A program made the translations under genes and the position numbers. A stretch of 29,465 nucleotides of DNA, from positions 1 through 29,465 of the forward strand of contig CAZMZP010000084.1 in assembly GCA_964570935.1 (NCBI GenBank), given 5' to 3'. This DNA is from JAFGJU01 sp964570935 (GTDB lineage: Bacteria > Eisenbacteria > RBG-16-71-46 > JAFGJU01). Below the pieces are notes generated by a model that did not search any database, was not told the DNA's origin, and saw only the letters and a list, made by a program, of their open reading frames with translations. Positions 8,248 through 15,258 of the stretch are shown here, piece after piece; within the stretch, counting starts at the first letter, position 1, and each line of letters begins with the position of its first letter.

Positions 8248-8276
8248 AGTCTATGGCCTTGAGCGGCCACTGTCAA
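8248..8276 (-). promoter_or_regulatory. Predicted promoter of the MFS / macro / M20 operon
   Basis: Minus-strand TTGACA (8276-8271), 17 bp, then TAGACT (8253-8248). The -35 is perfect and the -10 matches four of six. The start site would be near 8241, giving a leader of about 44 nt before the TTG at 8197. Confidence 0.65.
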
Positions 8277-8390
8277 TGCCGGGCCTTGAGGCTCCGTCCG
8301 AAGTCCTTCGCGCCCGCGCCGCGGCGAAACTGTGCCCGGCTCTAGCCGCGCCTCGGGACCCACTGCGCACCGTACGCGACCGGTTTTGCC

Positions 8391-8419
8391 TTCAATCACG
8401 GACCCGCATGAGCTATCAT
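8391..8419 (+). promoter_or_regulatory. Possible promoter giving a leaderless GNAT transcript
   Basis: TTCAAT (8391-8396), 17 bp, TATCAT (8414-8419). The -35 is weak (three of six) and the -10 good. Transcription would begin at or within a few bases of the ATG at 8428, which has no ribosome-binding site, so a leaderless message is plausible. Confidence 0.35.
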
Positions 8420-8427
8420 CTGTTGCG

Positions 8428-9594
8428 ATGAGAAAGCACTCGAGAAAGTGCGGCGGCGGCTCCTCTCGCGGAACTCCCGCCCGCAGCAGTAGTTCCGTCC
8501 TTGCCGGAGTCAGGATCCGGCGCGCCCGTCCGGCAGACAAGGGGCCGGTACTGCAGTTCTGCCGCCGGACGTGGGGCGACTACGGCGACTTCATCGACAG
8601 GGTGTGGGACGAATGGATCGGGGACAAACGCGGCTTCTTCGCCGTGGCGGCTTTGGGGACAAGGCCCATCGGCACGGCCAAGCTCACACTGCTCAAGCCC
8701 GGAGAGGTATGGTTCGAGGGCCTCAGGGTGGACCGCGAGTTCAGGGGAATCGGGCTGGCGCAGACGCTGACGGATTTTCTGCTGAAGAAGGCCGTCCGGA
8801 TGGGCGCGAGGTCAGTCCGGTACGCCACCGGCGGGAGCAACCTCACGTCCCAACACATCGGAAAGAGCTGGGGCTTTGACCTTCTGCGGCGTTACACGTG
8901 CATGGAGGCACCCCCGGACGGACGGAGGAAACCGACTCTCGTCCGCGTCACGGACCCGACGAGACTGCTGCGGCTGCTTGACGCCCGCATCGCTGACGGC
9001 GTGGCGAGCCTGCCGCGGACAACCGCATCCCGGGCGCAGGCCGTCGCACGGCTTACGCGCCTTCTCAAGTCATCCCGCTTCGTGACCTCGATGAAGGGCC
9101 TCGCGTCAGAAGGGTGGACATTCTATCAGATAGACGAGGATTTCGTGAATCGCGCCCTCAGAAGGCGGGAGTTCTACGCCGTCCTGTCGGCCGGCGCCGA
9201 TACAATCAGCCCCTCGAAGGCTGCCGGCCGGTCCCGCACCGCGTCCGCCCCCGCCGTGGCCGGCCTGCTGGTGGCTGCGGCCCAGAGGCGGAGAGGGCGG
9301 CTCCTGGTCTGGACGCTGGCTGACCTGCGGGAAGATCGTTTCCCGCTGTTGCTGGGCGCCGTCAGGGGGCTCGCGTTCGATTTCGACCTCAAGGAAGTGC
9401 GGCTCGTCATACCCTACGCCAGAGCGCTCACAATTCCGGCACGAAAGGCCGGATTCCACCAGGAATACGACGGGATGTCCTCGGTGGTCATGGAGCTGGT
9501 CGGGGGGCCGGACCGGACCGGGCGCGGGAAACGCGCGGGAAGCGGGCGGAAACAACCTCGACGACGCAGCGGGAAACCCGGGACGACCGAATGA
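8428..9594 (+). CDS. GNAT acetyltransferase with probable second degenerate GNAT lobe
   Basis: A 388-aa protein from the ATG at 8428. The frame is open from 8332, but the extra residues are low-complexity and lie upstream of a TATCAT element. Residues about 28-150 form a GNAT domain: VRIRRARPADKG, then FFAVAALGTRPIGTAKL, the acetyl-CoA loop DREFRGIGLA (102-111) and a closing WGFDLLRRY. The C-terminal 200 residues also show a GNAT-like ending (LKEVRLVIPYARALTIPARKAGF...), suggesting a second, degenerate lobe without an obvious acetyl-CoA loop. The tail is Arg/Gly-rich and may be disordered. The stop overlaps the methyltransferase start (ATGA), so the two are translationally coupled. No ribosome-binding site is seen ahead of 8428, and a leaderless transcript is possible. 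The acceptor substrate is unknown. Confidence 0.8.
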   Translation: MRKHSRKCGGGSSRGTPARSSSSVLAGVRIRRARPADKGPVLQFCRRTWGDYGDFIDRVWDEWIGDKRGFFAVAALGTRPIGTAKLTLLKPGEVWFEGLRVDREFRGIGLAQTLTDFLLKKAVRMGARSVRYATGGSNLTSQHIGKSWGFDLLRRYTCMEAPPDGRRKPTLVRVTDPTRLLRLLDARIADGVASLPRTTASRAQAVARLTRLLKSSRFVTSMKGLASEGWTFYQIDEDFVNRALRRREFYAVLSAGADTISPSKAAGRSRTASAPAVAGLLVAAAQRRRGRLLVWTLADLREDRFPLLLGAVRGLAFDFDLKEVRLVIPYARALTIPARKAGFHQEYDGMSSVVMELVGGPDRTGRGKRAGSGRKQPRRRSGKPGTTE

Positions 9595-10412
9595 AAGCCG
9601 GCGACAAGACATTCTACGACGGCTACTGGAAAGACCAGCTCGCGCTCACCTGCGACGAGAAGTGCCGTCTGCGGTTCATCGTCTCCGAGCTGGACACAGT
9701 CTTGAGGCGCGAGGCCGGTGCCGCGGTAAACCTCGGCACCAGGTTGGGGACCGCCGGCCAGAGGCCGCGGCCCAGGATAGCCGACGTCGGCTGCGGCCGG
9801 GGTTGGCTCACGGAGGGGCTGTCGCACTTCGGGGAGGCCGTGGGGTTTGACCAGAGTACGGTCGAGGCCGCCAGACGGCATCCGAGCCTGCGTTTCGTTG
9901 AGTGCGACGTGCTGGACCTCGAGCGCGCGCTCACACAGGCAGAGCGCGGCCCGCACCACCAACCTGGCTCGCGTGGCGCGCGCGTCACCGGCGGGTTCGA
10001 CGTGGCCGTGTGTTCGGAGGTCATAGAGCACGTCCGACGGGACGACCAACCCCGACTGGTGGAGTCAATCTCGAAGGTCCTCCGCGAGGACGGCGCCCTG
10101 ATCCTCACGACACCCAACCGGCCGGTGGTGGCCGAGGTAGTCAAGAGACTTGGGCTTCGGCACGAGCTACAGCCCGTCGAGGACTGGCTGGACGCCGACT
10201 CTCTCGGCCGGCTTCTGCGGCCGCACTTTGAGGTTTTGACACTGACGACCCTCATGTTCTTCCCCGTGTGGGTGAGGAAAGTGGGTCCGTTCTCTCGAGC
10301 GTACAGGATCTTCTACGAGAGCTGGGGCGCGCACAGAGTGTTGGACCCGGTCCTCGGCCCCACTCTCCGCGGCCTGTACCTTGCCGCAGCGGCAAGGAAG
10401 AGACGCGTCTAG
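9591..10412 (+). CDS. Class I SAM-dependent methyltransferase
   Basis: A 273-aa Rossmann-fold methyltransferase. The SAM-binding motif I is IADVGCGRGWL (about 62-72), followed by the acidic strand end VGFDQS, then FDVAVCSEVIEHV (the region that typically defines Methyltransf_11/23 families) and the post-motif GALILTTPNR. The C-terminal third (HFEVLTLTTLMFFPVWVRKVG...) resembles the membrane-proximal tails of glycan- or lipid-modifying members, though no certain transmembrane helix is seen. The start overlaps the GNAT stop by four bases. An insertion of about 20 residues (about 118-138, Arg/Gly/His-rich) lies between motif I and the central strand. The acceptor is unknown; neighbouring genes suggest a sugar or glycoconjugate. 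Confidence 0.88.
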   Translation: MKAGDKTFYDGYWKDQLALTCDEKCRLRFIVSELDTVLRREAGAAVNLGTRLGTAGQRPRPRIADVGCGRGWLTEGLSHFGEAVGFDQSTVEAARRHPSLRFVECDVLDLERALTQAERGPHHQPGSRGARVTGGFDVAVCSEVIEHVRRDDQPRLVESISKVLREDGALILTTPNRPVVAEVVKRLGLRHELQPVEDWLDADSLGRLLRPHFEVLTLTTLMFFPVWVRKVGPFSRAYRIFYESWGAHRVLDPVLGPTLRGLYLAAAARKRRV

Positions 10413-10476
10413 CTGAGGTGCCTGATGGCGCGCGAGACGTAGCACGTTAGCACTTTGAGCGCGGACTGGAGGCTTG

Positions 10477-11655
10477 GTGGCAAACAGAGGAAAAGGCGAG
10501 AAGCTCAGGCTCTGTTTCGTGGCCGACCTGTTTTGTTATCACAACACAAGGTGGATAGATTACTTCGCAAAGAGAGGGTATTCCATACTTGTTCTCAGTC
10601 CAACTGACCTGAGGATGCCCGGAGTGCGGGTCGTGAGGTTGTTCAGAACACCAACCCTCCCGAAACTCCTCCAGCTTCTTAACGTTCTCATCATTCTCAG
10701 AGCCATCGTGTCGTTCAGGCCGCACGTGCTTCACGCACACTACGCAAGAATCTACGGGTGGCTGGCCGCGCTGACGTTCTTCAAGCCCCTGGTCATAACT
10801 GTCTGGGGTGGGGACATCCTGGAGGATCAGGGGGCATTCTCAGATTTTCTCGGCAAGAAACTGACGCCGTTCGCAATCAGGAGAGCCGACATGGTCACCG
10901 CGCATTCAGGCTATCTGCGCGGTAAAGTCATAGCGCTCGGGCAGCGTCCGGAACGGGTCAGGATGGTGGGCTGCCCCGGGGTGGACAGAACCATCTTCAG
11001 GCCCGGATTGGACACCGACGCACTTCGCGCCGAACTCGGACTGGGCGACTCCCAGGTTGTGTTGTGCACGCGTCTCATGGACCGCCTCTACAACACCGAG
11101 ACTGTTGTAAGAGCAATTCCAGAGGTGCTGCGAGAGGTGCCGTCGGTCAAGTTCGTGTTTACCGAGCTGGCGGGCAGCAGAGACTACATCGATGAGATGA
11201 AAGAGTTGGCCCGGTTGCTGGGCGTGGCGGACGCGGTCGTGTTCCTCGAGATGATCCCGCGGGAGCGCATGCCCTTGTTTCTGAACATGTCGGACGTATT
11301 CGTCTCCATCCCGAGCTCCGACGGAATGCCTCAGTCCCTGCTGGAAGCTATTGTTTGTGGAACGCCAGCGGTCGTATCGGCCCTGCCACAGTACCGGGGC
11401 GTCGTCGAGAACGAGGTAAACGGTCTGGTCGTGAACCAGGAAGATGCGCGTGCCGTGGCGGCGGCGATCGCCCGTCTATTGAGAGACCGACCGTTGCGCC
11501 AGAGGTTCTCGGCTGCTCTGCTCAGCACCTCCGTCGAATGTCTGGACTACCAGGACGAGATGGCCAAGATGGAGTGGTTCTACTATGAGCTTGGGGGATG
11601 CGCCGTCCCGGACTTGGCGCCTGGCCCCCCCCCCGAGAGCTCTTCGTCCGGGTAA
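10477..11655 (+). CDS. Glycosyltransferase family 4 (GT-B fold)
   Basis: Predicted retaining sugar transferase of 392 aa. The N-terminal Rossmann half starts KLRLCFVADLF and includes FRPHVLHAHYARIYG and VITVWGGDIL. The hinge region has the family pattern VRMVGCPGVDRTIFRPG. The C-terminal half has the nucleotide-sugar site SSDGMPQSLLEAIVCGTP at about 280-297. There Asp replaces the usual first Glu of the EX7E motif; the second Glu is kept. I chose GTG 10477 because GGAGG ends 4 nt before it; the TTG at 10474 would be only 1 nt away. The base composition is clearly more AT-rich than the methyltransferase gene just upstream. A run of ten C (11625-11634) lies close to the 3' end, and one extra C would open the frame into the downstream amidase gene. 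Confidence 0.9.
   Translation: MANRGKGEKLRLCFVADLFCYHNTRWIDYFAKRGYSILVLSPTDLRMPGVRVVRLFRTPTLPKLLQLLNVLIILRAIVSFRPHVLHAHYARIYGWLAALTFFKPLVITVWGGDILEDQGAFSDFLGKKLTPFAIRRADMVTAHSGYLRGKVIALGQRPERVRMVGCPGVDRTIFRPGLDTDALRAELGLGDSQVVLCTRLMDRLYNTETVVRAIPEVLREVPSVKFVFTELAGSRDYIDEMKELARLLGVADAVVFLEMIPRERMPLFLNMSDVFVSIPSSDGMPQSLLEAIVCGTPAVVSALPQYRGVVENEVNGLVVNQEDARAVAAAIARLLRDRPLRQRFSAALLSTSVECLDYQDEMAKMEWFYYELGGCAVPDLAPGPPPESSSSG
11625..11634 (+). repeat. C10 homopolymer inside the glycosyltransferase 3' end
   Basis: Ten consecutive C, seven codons before the glycosyltransferase stop. As read, the frame encodes GPPPES and ends at 11655. With eleven C the frame continues without a stop through the leader of the next gene and into it in frame. 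Such tracts are prone to slippage and to sequencing error. Confidence 0.9.
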
Positions 11656-11720
11656 TTGTCCTCGAATCAACATCGTTGCTAGCCGGGGCAACCCGCCTTT
11701 GTTCCGCAGAGGAGGAAAGC

Positions 11721-12527
11721 ATGAGAGTTTCGTTTTACCAGAGCAGCCCCGCGTACGGCGAGGTTGAACACAATGTTTCGGCCACGCTTGGGGCGCTGGA
11801 CCGAGTCAAGGCCGACTTATTCGTGCTTCCCGAGCTCTTCTCGACCGGATATCTCTTCGGCTCGCGCAGGGAGGTCGTAAGGTTGGCGGAGCCTGTTCCT
11901 TCCGGCCCAACGACCAGGCTACTCATCCGATACTGCCGAACCAAAGGCTGCGCGATCGTGGCGGGGATAGCCGAAGCGGCAGGAAGCAGATACTACAATT
12001 CCGCCGTTCTGGTCGGTCCCGAGGGTTTCGTCGGGCTGTATAGAAAGACCCATTTGTTTGATCATGAGAAGAAGTGGTTTGACCCCGGCAACCTGGGGTT
12101 TAGGGTGTGGGAATACGGGTCGACGGGAATCGGCCTGATGATTTGCTTCGACTGGATATTCCCCGAAGCCGCCCGAACCCTGGCTCTCCAAGGCGCAGAC
12201 ATTATCTGTCACCCATCGAACCTGGTCCTTCCCTACTGCCAAGCCGCGATGGTGACGCGCTCCATAGAGAACGGCGTATTCATAGTTACTGCAAACAGAA
12301 TAGGCAGCGACCGGCGGGGCGGAACTAAGATATCGTTTTCCGGCCAGAGTCAGATAACCGATCCGCGCGGCAGGGTCCTTGCGCGCGCCGCTCGGATGTC
12401 CGAAAAGGTGCTTGCCGTGGACATCGACCCTACCAGCGCCCGGAACAAGAAGTTCACTCCAGGAAACCATTTGTTTCACGATAGAAGACCTGCGTTCTAT
12501 AGCGAGCTGGCGCGTCGGCGCCCCTGA
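11721..12527 (+). CDS. Carbon-nitrogen hydrolase (nitrilase superfamily amidase)
   Basis: A 268-aa hydrolase of the nitrilase superfamily with the complete catalytic triad: Glu38 in FVLPELFSTGY, Lys109 in YRKTHLF and Cys142 in MICFDWIFPEAAR. The oxyanion and second-glutamate region (EKKWFDPG) is present, and the length is standard. Members hydrolyse amides, ureas or nitriles, or transfer acyl groups; the substrate cannot be assigned from motifs. The frame is open from 11598, but the ATG at 11721 has the strong site AGAGGAGGAAAGC and begins with the typical first strand MRVSFYQ. It lies 65 bp after the glycosyltransferase. In this gene set it may amidate, deamidate or acylate a glycan or amino-sugar intermediate (inference). 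Confidence 0.92.
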   Translation: MRVSFYQSSPAYGEVEHNVSATLGALDRVKADLFVLPELFSTGYLFGSRREVVRLAEPVPSGPTTRLLIRYCRTKGCAIVAGIAEAAGSRYYNSAVLVGPEGFVGLYRKTHLFDHEKKWFDPGNLGFRVWEYGSTGIGLMICFDWIFPEAARTLALQGADIICHPSNLVLPYCQAAMVTRSIENGVFIVTANRIGSDRRGGTKISFSGQSQITDPRGRVLARAARMSEKVLAVDIDPTSARNKKFTPGNHLFHDRRPAFYSELARRRP

Positions 12528-12533
12528 GTAAGT

Positions 12534-12562
12534 TTGACACTTACGCTGGCTCGGGCTATCAT
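12534..12562 (+). promoter_or_regulatory. Strong predicted sigma-70-type promoter
   Basis: TTGACA (12534-12539), 17 bp, TATCAT (12557-12562). The -35 is perfect and the -10 matches five of six. Start site near 12569, about 68 nt before the ATG at 12637. The element suggests that the GNAT-like and deacetylase genes form their own transcription unit. Confidence 0.75.
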
Positions 12563-12636
12563 TCCAGTTGCCGGCGGGGCCGGGGTGCTTTTGGCGCTCG
12601 GCAAGGTCGATATCACACTGGAGGATATGAGGAGAA

Positions 12637-13722
12637 ATGGAGATCAAGGTGACCAGGGGGCCGCTCGACTCTGAATTGCTGGGTGCGGTGGCCCGGCTGT
12701 ACGGCTCCTATGACAGCAAGTACGGGTCGATAGACTTCTGCAGAGTCATTTTCAACGACAACCCTTCGGGCTATTCATTCCATTCCTTCGCGTACGACGA
12801 CGGCAGGATTGTCGGACACTGCGCAACGATTCCGATGGAAATCTTCGCCCGTGGAAGAACGGAGCTCTCGGCAAAGGCGGAGGCACTGTTCGTGGACGAT
12901 GACCATCGCTCGCGGCTCGTGAAGGAGGGGAACCTAGAGGTGCCCACGGGCGTCGCAATAGCCGCATACCTCTACAAGTCGACCCTGGAGGATCCTACGA
13001 TAAGGGTCGTCCACGGAATTTGTGACGACGTCATCGGGCTCGTTCACAGGATGGCGGGTTGCAGGAGGCGCACCGCCAGGCAGACCAGGTACATGTGCAT
13101 CGTAAGCCCCGGGTTTGTCTCTCGGTCCGGCGGAGACCCGGTCAGGAAGTTATCGCTGTGGGCCGCGTTCGTGGTCCAGCAAGCGCTGTCGTTACTCGTC
13201 CGTGCGGCGCTGCTCGTTTCTCTCAAGCTGTCTTCCTGCAGGCATATGAAGGGCGATTCCGGACAGCCGATAGACTTCCTGACAGCAGTGCCGGACGAGT
13301 TGGGAAACGGGGGTCGGTGGACGCTGGCCAGAAGCGCTGCCAACTTCACGTGGTTTTTCAGAACAGGGCTGCTCGAGACCGTGGCGACTGGAGACCCGCT
13401 CAGGCAATGTGCGGTGATAAAGAGAAACGCGCAGCCCGGTCACGACCTCGAGATAGTCGATTTCAAATCCGTGGGGGGCGGGGTCCTTGACTCGCTAGCC
13501 ATTCTCTCCGCCGTGACAGTAAGGGCCCGAGCCACCGGCGCCGGACGGGTCGTGTTTTCTAACCTGGCCCTGCGGGGGGACGGGCAACTGGAGCGGGCGA
13601 GTACGCTGCTGGGTTTCTGGCGCAGGAAAGAGGAGGCACTCATCTTCCTGAAGTCCATGGACAGCTTCTACACGAAGAAGGACAGCATGCAGTTCACTCC
13701 GCTGCTCCACTCAGTCTTCTAG
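12637..13722 (+). CDS. GNAT-like protein of a glycan-modification cluster
   Basis: A 361-aa protein with GNAT-like features rather than a textbook domain. DDGRIVGHCATIPMEIFARG resembles strands 2-4 of a GNAT fold. ALFVDDDHRSRLV lies where the acetyl-CoA loop belongs but lacks a clean RxxGxG, so activity is uncertain. A hydrophobic and basic segment (about 167-197: LWAAFVVQQALSLLVRAALL) may bind membrane. The second half (WTLARSAANFTWFFRTGLLETV ... VVFSNLALRGDGQLERASTLLGFWRR) looks like a second GNAT or FemAB-like lobe. Proteins of this type occur in exopolysaccharide clusters. GAGGAT and GGAG precede the ATG, and a strong promoter lies at 12534-12562. The gene is followed 77 bp later by the deacetylase. 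Confidence 0.65.
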   Translation: MEIKVTRGPLDSELLGAVARLYGSYDSKYGSIDFCRVIFNDNPSGYSFHSFAYDDGRIVGHCATIPMEIFARGRTELSAKAEALFVDDDHRSRLVKEGNLEVPTGVAIAAYLYKSTLEDPTIRVVHGICDDVIGLVHRMAGCRRRTARQTRYMCIVSPGFVSRSGGDPVRKLSLWAAFVVQQALSLLVRAALLVSLKLSSCRHMKGDSGQPIDFLTAVPDELGNGGRWTLARSAANFTWFFRTGLLETVATGDPLRQCAVIKRNAQPGHDLEIVDFKSVGGGVLDSLAILSAVTVRARATGAGRVVFSNLALRGDGQLERASTLLGFWRRKEEALIFLKSMDSFYTKKDSMQFTPLLHSVF

Positions 13723-13799
13723 GCCGCCGCAGAACCGACGTGCTCCGCTATCATGGACGCGGGGCTTTCATCAGAAGACCGGCTCACCAAGGAGAATCT

Positions 13800-15086
13800 G
13801 TGTCCCCTATCGACGTTCACGGCAGCCGCGTTAACGCCTACTTGGAGAGAACCGTCCGTGTCTGGCTGGGCTTGAAGAATGGCCAATCGGTCGAACTGCC
13901 GGAGATGCCGTATGAGTTGCGCCGCCGTTTCTTGAGGTGTGAGGAGTACGAGAAGACGCATCGCGACCAGTGGGGGGAGTGGGAGCATTCGTACTCGGCA
14001 AGTTATCAGGACGGTAAGCTCTGGATTCCCGAAGTGGATCGCTGGGTGTCCAGCCTTCGACGGGAATTGCGGGAAAGGGCCGTCCCCCTAGAACCTTTGT
14101 GGCCGGATGGCCGCGACTTTGCAGTGTGCCTGACGCACGACGTGGATCTCGTAAGCGAACAGTCTACTTTCCTTCAGAAGACTAGACAGATAAAGAAGTT
14201 CCTGTCCGACCGGGGAGCTGCCGGCTGCCGCCCGGCGCGTGAAAGGATATCCGGCATTGCGCGTACGCTTGCAAGAAGCGCTCTGACGGGGACGCACGCC
14301 CACCCGACCACCTTGAGGACCATAGAGACTACGCTCCGCATCGAGAAAGAGCTGGGGGTTTTCTCATCATTTCTGTTCACGGCGTGGCCGCTAAGTAAAT
14401 GCAGTGTTTACGACTGCGTCTACTCCCCGGGGGATCCGTGCAATTTCCGGGGAAAGAACGTTCGCGTCTCCGACGTAATGAGAACCTTGGCCGAGGAGGG
14501 GTTCGACGTCGGCCTCCACGGAAGCTACTATTCGGCCACCAGTGCTGAGATGCTGGCAGAACAGAAAATGGTGATACAGCGGGCCGTCGGCGTGGATGTC
14601 GTGACGACCAGACAACACTGGCTGAAATGGAACGCTGGCGTAACGCCTCGAAGTCAATCTGCGGCAGGACTACTCGCCGACAGCTCGATGGGTTTCAACA
14701 GGAACATCGGCTTCAGGAGCGGCACAGGACTGCCCTACCTCTTTTTCGATGCGGTGAGCGAGGAGATGATTCCCATCCTGGAGGTTCCCCTTGTGATCCA
14801 TGAGGGGGCGCTGTTCGGCACGAACGCTCTGGAGTACGACGTGGATATGGCTCGCGACGTCGTTGGCAGGATGATCGATGAAACTGCAGAGCATAACTCC
14901 TGCCTGACCATGGTGGTTCATCCTCACAGTCTGGTTGATGGCGCCTGCGAAGAGTTCTACAGCTGGTTTCTCGGGTACTGCATAGAGAAGAGAGCCTGGG
15001 TCACCTCCCTGAGGGGCGTCTACGAATGGTGGAAAAGAAGAGAGCGGATGCTGGGCGAGCCAGCCGACGTAGTCTCAACGCGTTGA
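13800..15086 (+). CDS. Polysaccharide deacetylase-like (NodB-type) protein
   Basis: A 428-aa protein of the carbohydrate esterase 4 (NodB) class with an N-terminal extension (about 1-105). The core begins WPDGRDFAVCLTHDVDLV, where His113, Asp114 and Asp116 correspond to the metal and catalytic segment, here THDVD instead of the classical TFDDG. Further motifs are FDVGLHGSYYS (His240), TTRQHWLKW (Arg271, His273) and MVVHPHSLVDG near the end. No signal peptide is seen, so it probably acts in the cytoplasm on a nucleotide- or lipid-linked sugar, or has a variant function. The frame is open from 13740, but the GTG at 13800 has AAGGAG 5 nt upstream and is preferred. Confidence 0.85.
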   Translation: MSPIDVHGSRVNAYLERTVRVWLGLKNGQSVELPEMPYELRRRFLRCEEYEKTHRDQWGEWEHSYSASYQDGKLWIPEVDRWVSSLRRELRERAVPLEPLWPDGRDFAVCLTHDVDLVSEQSTFLQKTRQIKKFLSDRGAAGCRPARERISGIARTLARSALTGTHAHPTTLRTIETTLRIEKELGVFSSFLFTAWPLSKCSVYDCVYSPGDPCNFRGKNVRVSDVMRTLAEEGFDVGLHGSYYSATSAEMLAEQKMVIQRAVGVDVVTTRQHWLKWNAGVTPRSQSAAGLLADSSMGFNRNIGFRSGTGLPYLFFDAVSEEMIPILEVPLVIHEGALFGTNALEYDVDMARDVVGRMIDETAEHNSCLTMVVHPHSLVDGACEEFYSWFLGYCIEKRAWVTSLRGVYEWWKRRERMLGEPADVVSTR

Positions 15087-15111
15087 AATAGAACAGCCTA
15101 CAGGAACCCGC

Positions 15112-15140
15112 TTGAAGTTGCGGCCGCAACGTGCTATGTT
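15112..15140 (+). promoter_or_regulatory. Predicted promoter of the secreted repeat-protein gene
   Basis: TTGAAG (15112-15117), 17 bp, TATGTT (15135-15140). Start site near 15147, with a leader of about 112 nt before the ATG at 15259. The same 17-bp spacing as other promoters in the window supports it. Confidence 0.6.
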
Positions 15141-15258
15141 CATTCTGTATTAGAGCGCTACAAACGCTCGGGATGTCCCCCGCTAACTCACGCACATAGT
15201 TGCGCGGTCCTTTCTTCATCGGCCGCTTCTTCGATAGCCCACTAGGAGGAGGTGCGTC

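Noticed and set aside
7542..8540. Minus-strand open frame of 332 codons overlapping the MFS gene
   Set aside because: Out of frame with clear MFS helices and crosses the promoter region; Arg/Gly-rich shadow.
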